Assembly: GCA_021787595.1 (NCBI GenBank)
Contig: JAJYLQ010000019.1
Location: forward strand, 1 to 64,000
DNA from: Chloroflexota bacterium
GTDB taxonomy: Bacteria > Chloroflexota > Anaerolineae > Anaerolineales > Villigracilaceae
Length of the DNA: 64,000 nucleotides
Reading direction: 5' to 3'
In this document: piece by piece, positions 60,253 to 64,000 of the stretch
Numbering within the stretch: the first letter of the stretch is position 1
Layout of the letters: the number at the start of each line of letters is the position of its first letter
Translations under genes and position numbers: made by a program
The notes under the pieces: model-generated
What the model was told of the DNA's origin: nothing
The model's input: only the letters and a program-made list of their open reading frames with translations
Databases searched by the model: none

Positions 60253-60561
60253 TTAGATACCAAATGCTCCGATCACCAAACCACACACAACGCCGCCGAT
60301 TGCCCCGAGCACCATGATCGGTATCCACGATTTGGTAATGATAGCTTCCGGCAGGCTGAGAAGCAATCCGAATAGCAGACCACTTTCCCAGGCAGGCATA
60401 GGCAGGGCAGTTGCTCCAATTACGAAGCCAATCGCAAAACGGTTTGTAAACGCCCCTGCCATTGCAATTTTCTTATCCTCCAATTTGAGGGGGATCATGG
60501 TGGCTACCGAGATTATCCCGAAGCCGATGCCGCAGATAACGCCGAGAATGATTTTTGACAT
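60253..60561 (-). CDS. small three-helix membrane protein in cassette
   Basis: 102 residues from the ATG at 60561, which has AAGGAA upstream; a longer frame would start in the repeat and is rejected. Gly-rich hydrophobic helices: IILGVICGIGFGIISVATM, GFVIGATALPMPAWESGLLFGLLLSLP and IPIMVLGAIGGVVCGLVIGAF. No family is recognised. It is the only gene between pgm-end copies B and C. Confidence 0.65.
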   Translation of the reverse strand: MSKIILGVICGIGFGIISVATMIPLKLEDKKIAMAGAFTNRFAIGFVIGATALPMPAWESGLLFGLLLSLPEAIITKSWIPIMVLGAIGGVVCGLVIGAFGI

Positions 60562-60654
60562 TGGATTTTTCCTTTCACGTGAATTGAGTTGGCAATTCCT
60601 GACAATCGCGAGAAGCCGCTCAACTAATGATTGTACATTAACAGTACAACATTT

Positions 60655-60703
60655 ACACCACGCTCTCCGCCACTTTCTTTCCATAACCCATTAACAATTT
60701 GAC
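60655..60703 (-). repeat. diverged copy B of the pgm 3' end
   Basis: About 43 of 49 positions match 60965-61013. It still encodes LMGYGKKVAESVV and the stop codon in frame, like the true gene end. Confidence 0.85.
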
Positions 60704-60727
60704 TAATTTCAAATCGCTCTTACAAAT

Positions 60728-60919
60728 TCATCTACTGTAAGATTTGCGGAGGGGCAAACCTTTTTCTGCCCTCACTTCAAGACATAAGGCAATCGCCTCT
60801 TTAATATTTTTGATCGCCTCTTGTTTTGTCTTTCCCTGACTAACACATCCGGGGATGGCAAGGCATTCGGCAATCCAAACGCCATCCTCGTCTCGGTCGA
60901 GAGTAACATGAAACTTCAC
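60728..60919 (-). CDS. HicB-like antitoxin family protein
   Basis: 63 residues. I choose the GTG at 60919 because GGAGG lies 6 bases upstream; the ATG at 60955 has none. The sequence KFHVTLDRDEDGVWIAECLAIPGCVSQGKTKQEAIKNI is the classic HicB/UPF0150 fold. No HicA toxin gene adjoins it, so it is an orphan, perhaps a cassette protein. It sits alone between pgm-end copies A and B. Confidence 0.88.
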   Translation of the reverse strand: MKFHVTLDRDEDGVWIAECLAIPGCVSQGKTKQEAIKNIKEAIALCLEVRAEKGLPLRKSYSR

Positions 60920-60962
60920 AGCAACCTCCAAAACTGAACAGGGCAAGTATATCACTCACCAA

Positions 60963-62444
60963 TTACACCACGCTCTCTGCGACTTTCTTTCCGTAACCCA
61001 TCAACGATTTCACCATCCCCTGCGTTCTTCCTTCGGCATACACGCGCAGCACCGGTTCCGTTCCCGATGGACGAATGAGCAGCCATGAATCATCTGCCAT
61101 GATATATTTCACGCCGTCGCGCTGGCTGACTTCATTGACTTTCTCGTTGCCGATTTCCTTCGGTGCTTGCCTGGTAAGGAAGTCCGTCATCTCGGCTTTT
61201 GCAACGGGACGGCTCAAACGCAAGTCCACGCGCTCGTAAAACGCGGGGCCGACTTCTGCGAGCAATTCATCAATCAATTCGACCAGCGGCTTCTTCCATG
61301 CCGCGATCATTTCGACCAACAACAATCCCATGATCGGGCCGTCGCCTTCGGGGATGTGACCCTTGAACGAGATGCCGCCCGATTCCTCGCCGCCGATCAA
61401 CACATCTTCGCTCATCATGTGATCCGCGATGTGATTGAATCCCACCGGCGTTTCGTAAAGCTTCAATCCATATTTCTTCGCGAGGCGATCAATCATGCGC
61501 GTCGTCGAGACCGTCCGCACGACCGCGCCTTTTTGCCCGCGTTTCTCGACGAGATATTTAAGTGACAACGCAAAAATTTTATGCGGATCAACGAACGTGC
61601 CGCGTTCATCCATCGCGCCGATGCGGTCCGCGTCGCCGTCGGTGACGAGGCCAAAGTTTCCCATCCCGGAACTGACCGCGGAGGCCAGCGCTCCAAGATT
61701 CTTCGCAATCGGTTCGGGATGCACACCGCCAAATCCGGGATTCATCTCGGAGCGAATCTCGGCGATGTCGCAGCCGGTTCCCTGCAAAAAGGCTTTGATG
61801 ACGCCGCGCCCCGCGCCGTACATCGAATCGACCACAAAGCGCTGCGGATTGTCGGCGATGAGATCAGTGTTGATGAGCGTGCGAAGATGCTCGAAATACG
61901 CGGGCAGCGGATTGAACTTTTGGATCAGCCCCGCCTCGCGCGCCTTTTGAAAATCCATCAGGTTCGGGCCGCGCGCCCTCTCTTCGTTATCGTTGATGTA
62001 GATTTCCACGCGCCGGCATTGCTCCGGCAGCGCCGAACCGCCGTAGGATGCCTTGAGTTTGACGCCGTTATAACGCGGCGCATTGTGTGAAGCCGTGATC
62101 ATCACGCCTGCAATCGCGTTCTGATGTTTGACCGCAAACGAGATGGCCGGTGTCGGCGCGTCGGATTGCGAAAGCAGGACGGTAAATCCATTGGCGGCGA
62201 GGACGCGCGTGACTTCGCCTGCGAAGCGGTCAGATAGAAAGCGCGTGTCGAATCCGACCACGATTCTTTTTGGGTCGGGCTGCAGTCCACCGTTACCAGA
62301 TTTGTCCGCAGGATCGCTGCGCTGATCCCAACTCTCCGAAGCGACCGCGTCCGCAATGGCCTGCGCCACGATGCGAAGATTATCGAATGTAAAACTGTCT
62401 GAAATGACGGCGCGCCAGCCGTCGGTGCCAAAATGAATCGGCAT
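60963..62444 (-). CDS. phosphoglucomutase/phosphomannomutase family
   Basis: A 493-residue alpha-D-phosphohexomutase that converts hexose 1- and 6-phosphates. The start region is FGTDGWRA; the phosphoserine loop is TASHN, the Mg loop DGDADR, the sugar loop GGEESGG and the phosphate-binding loop RPSGTEP. An extra Gly/Asp-rich stretch (about 40-58: WDQRSDPADKSGNGGLQPD) precedes KRIVVGFDTRF and is longer than usual. Its last 16 codons are found again, in diverged form, at 60655 and 60172. Confidence 0.93.
   Translation of the reverse strand: MPIHFGTDGWRAVISDSFTFDNLRIVAQAIADAVASESWDQRSDPADKSGNGGLQPDPKRIVVGFDTRFLSDRFAGEVTRVLAANGFTVLLSQSDAPTPAISFAVKHQNAIAGVMITASHNAPRYNGVKLKASYGGSALPEQCRRVEIYINDNEERARGPNLMDFQKAREAGLIQKFNPLPAYFEHLRTLINTDLIADNPQRFVVDSMYGAGRGVIKAFLQGTGCDIAEIRSEMNPGFGGVHPEPIAKNLGALASAVSSGMGNFGLVTDGDADRIGAMDERGTFVDPHKIFALSLKYLVEKRGQKGAVVRTVSTTRMIDRLAKKYGLKLYETPVGFNHIADHMMSEDVLIGGEESGGISFKGHIPEGDGPIMGLLLVEMIAAWKKPLVELIDELLAEVGPAFYERVDLRLSRPVAKAEMTDFLTRQAPKEIGNEKVNEVSQRDGVKYIMADDSWLLIRPSGTEPVLRVYAEGRTQGMVKSLMGYGKKVAESVV
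60965..61013 (-). repeat. pgm 3' end, copy A of a three-fold repeat
   Basis: The true 3' end of the mutase gene, encoding KSLMGYGKKVAESVV. Copies B and C lie 310 and 793 bases further along the minus strand. The pattern resembles an attachment site used repeatedly. Confidence 0.8.
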
Positions 62445-62478
62445 GAGAACTCCTTATATTTGCCCCTCCCTTCGGGAC

Positions 62479-62508
62479 GCCCTCAAATCCAAAGGATTTG
62501 GGGAGGGC
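62479..62508. terminator. hairpin between mutase and DUF389 genes
   Basis: CAAATCC (62484-62490) pairs with GGATTTG (62494-62500) and GCCCTC with GAGGGC further out. The flanks CCCCTCCC and GGGGAGGGC recall the palindromic repeat family. It may be a terminator or a repeat copy. Confidence 0.5.
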
Positions 62509-62517
62509 AGGGTAGGG

Positions 62518-63846
62518 CTATGGTGTTGATGGAATAGAAGTTGATGTGATCGTCGGTGTGTCCGATGGCTGCCAGTTCGGGACCGGCGTCGCCACCACCA
62601 AGACGCTTTGCAGAATCCAGCCGTCGAGCTGCTGGTTGCCTTTGATGGCGATGATGTGCGCCCACGTGACGCCGTCCACAATTTGAGTCTCGGGCCGAAC
62701 TTCGACGATGGAATTGTTATCCAGCGTGGCGATATATTGCCCGCCGGGCTGCTTTCGCAGGTTGACCCCGCCGCCCTGATCGGATTGAACGCGCGCATAC
62801 ACCGGCGTCGGTTCGATGGTGAGAGTCATGGTCGGCGTTTCGGTAGGCGGCAAAGTGATTTCGAGCGTCAGCGGCACGGGCGAGGGCGCAAGCGTGTCCG
62901 TCGGAGTCGCCGACTCGATGACGGGCGTGGATGAAGGCGGAAGCGAAGGCGTGGCGTCCATAACGGGCGGCAAGGTTTCGGTCGCGGTTCGAAGCGGACT
63001 CGATGCCGGGGTTGTGTCCCGTGATGCGAGCCGCGCCCCGGCTGAAGGAAGCCAGCTTCCGCCGGTCATCAATCCAATCAGAATCACAACAACGATAATG
63101 GTTGTGACTCCAGTGAAGGCGAATCCTGCGAAGTTGGTCGGCATGAAACGCAGGGCGAGCAGCGTCAAAATGCCGAACAGGCTGGCCCACGCGAAATGAA
63201 CGAGGAAGACCAGCGCGCCGTGCGGCCAGATGTCGCCGATGCCGCTGCCGAGTCCGAAGCCGCCGGCACTGAGCGGAAGGAAAAATTCGTAAGCCAGCAT
63301 CACGCTTGGCAGGTAGGGCTTGCTTTCGGAACGCACGAACGAAATCGTGAGGATGATCGCGCCCAGCGCCAGCACGATCAAATCCGGCCACCACAATCGG
63401 CTGTGCAAAAATGCTTCATTGAATGTGCGCGGCAAAAATGGACGGGCGGCAAATCCTGCCAGCACGCCGCTGATAAAAACCAACGCGGCGCTGATCAGCA
63501 GCGCCATCAGCGTCTCACCGAAGAAACGCGCCGAACCGGTGATGGCTCCCAGCAGCAGGCCGATCCACGGTGTGAGGAGCGGGGCCATCAAAATGCCGAA
63601 GACCAGCACGGCCTGCGAGTCGATCACGAAACCGAGTCCGAGGATTGCGCCGCATAGAACCGCGAAGACGAATAACTCATACGATGGATAGGCGCGGCGC
63701 GCCAGCGATTGAAGCAGCGCGGCGCGGCCTTCCGCATCGGCCGGGACGGTGAGCTGGCCCCGCCTTCGACGCCTGGCGCGCGGCGGAATGTTTCCCTGCG
63801 GTGATTGCGGTTCCTGTGAAATGGAGGATGGATCGAGGTTCGTCAT
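62518..63846 (-). CDS. DUF389 membrane protein with C-terminal SH3-like domain
   Basis: 442 residues from MTNLDPSSIS at 63846; the longer frame enters a repeat. A cytoplasmic start with a basic patch (RARRRRRGQL) is followed by six to seven helices (about 55-255) with the DUF389 pattern LGLGFVIDSQAVLVFGILMAPLLTPWIGLLLG. A Thr/Pro-rich linker and an SH3_3-like domain (about 345-415: VNLRKQPGGQYIATL, WAHIIAIKGNQQLDGWI) end in a Thr/Pro tail. DUF389 proteins are membrane proteins of unknown role; fusing them to an extracellular SH3 suggests envelope binding. Confidence 0.85.
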   Translation of the reverse strand: MTNLDPSSISQEPQSPQGNIPPRARRRRRGQLTVPADAEGRAALLQSLARRAYPSYELFVFAVLCGAILGLGFVIDSQAVLVFGILMAPLLTPWIGLLLGAITGSARFFGETLMALLISAALVFISGVLAGFAARPFLPRTFNEAFLHSRLWWPDLIVLALGAIILTISFVRSESKPYLPSVMLAYEFFLPLSAGGFGLGSGIGDIWPHGALVFLVHFAWASLFGILTLLALRFMPTNFAGFAFTGVTTIIVVVILIGLMTGGSWLPSAGARLASRDTTPASSPLRTATETLPPVMDATPSLPPSSTPVIESATPTDTLAPSPVPLTLEITLPPTETPTMTLTIEPTPVYARVQSDQGGGVNLRKQPGGQYIATLDNNSIVEVRPETQIVDGVTWAHIIAIKGNQQLDGWILQSVLVVATPVPNWQPSDTPTITSTSIPSTP

Positions 63847-63889
63847 CTGAAAAAGTCCGCTGTCATTTGCGGAAAGTCTGCGGCTGTTT

Positions 63890-64000
63890 TTTACCACAAA
63901 GGCACGAAGAACACGAAGTTTTTTCCTTGTGAGCGCAAAGGAATCTCCGCCTGAGCTGGGCCGCAGGCACACGTGTGAATTTTGTGCCTCGTGGTGAACT
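63890..64000. repeat. CACAAAG/GCACGAAG inverted repeat element
   Basis: ACCACAAAGGCACGAAG near 63893 and, in inverse order, GTGCCTCGTGGTGAAC at the window end form the two sides of an interspersed repeat. The same motif is seen near 4611 and inside elp3 near 41960. No gene is seen here; the element is cut by the window end. Confidence 0.65.

Noticed and set aside
60253-60684. 143-aa version of the small membrane protein
   Set aside because: Its first 41 residues are the pgm-end repeat read in another frame; the ATG at 60561 has the ribosome binding site.
62270-62340. Extra loop of the phosphoglucomutase as another repeat insertion
   Set aside because: There is a GGATC/GATCC stem, but it does not match the repeat families seen elsewhere in the window; left as an unexplained loop.

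Overview
The window reads as chromosomal DNA of a Chloroflexota bacterium, most likely class Anaerolineae. The clues are a cluster of secreted FW-domain (NBR1-Ig-like) lipoproteins, Thr/Pro-rich lipoprotein linkers, a T-box-controlled stand-alone TrpB, bacterial Elp3, a MutL-like/DUF6754-type operon, NACHT proteins carrying FGE domains, and monoderm-type sortase signals. The taxonomic call is inference from family content; there is no rRNA in the window. I found no CRISPR array, transposase, integrase or reverse transcriptase.

Layout. 1-583 has no gene. 584-5605 (minus) holds five tandem FW-domain lipoproteins. 5757-10795 (minus) is a BMP-type nucleoside ABC importer. 11338-13596 is a secreted protein with an internal LPATG motif and a C-terminal sortase domain. 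13677-17012 (minus) is a Fur-family regulator followed by CbiM-CbiQ-CbiO, behind a perfect inverted-repeat operator resembling a Nur (nickel) box. 17193-21213 (minus) holds a lipoprotein, a small GD-repeat protein and a NACHT-FGE protein. 21288-23387 is a tryptophan T-box operon (a 56-aa protein plus TrpB). 23493-28723 is a FIST protein and a giant histidine kinase. 28826-31786 holds gyrB and a membrane protein. 31787-32376 is a gene-free run of hairpins. 32377-39678 contains a GNAT/FemAB-like enzyme, a PP2C-like transmembrane protein, an unknown protein and a GAF-GGDEF cyclase. 39751-45085 contains DDAH, a Trm9/ALKBH8-like methyltransferase divergent from Elp3, paired CHR transporters and a tandem Usp. 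45163-49963 (minus) holds MutM, Prs, a GNAT, MeaB and a B12-binding mutase subunit. 50125-58363 is a tightly coupled eight-gene operon of mostly unknown membrane proteins with a MutL-like ASKHA ATPase and an LPGTG-tailed protein. A tRNA-Ile(UAU) follows. 58631-60919 is an AT-richer stretch of small gene cassettes delimited by diverged copies of the 3' end of the phosphoglucomutase gene. The window ends with that mutase and a DUF389-SH3 protein.

Main themes. (1) Interspersed palindromes and heptamer repeats sit in frame inside or at the ends of elp3, mutM, meaB, the methyltransferase and the NACHT gene. (2) Elp3 and a Trm9-like methyltransferase share an overlapping start, suggesting a minimal wobble-uridine pathway, and the same window has a tRNA-Ile with the rare UAU anticodon. 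(3) The 50-58 kb operon is the best candidate for an undescribed membrane system. (4) Repeated pgm 3'-end sequences bound small cassettes, one carrying a TRADD-N-associated membrane protein.
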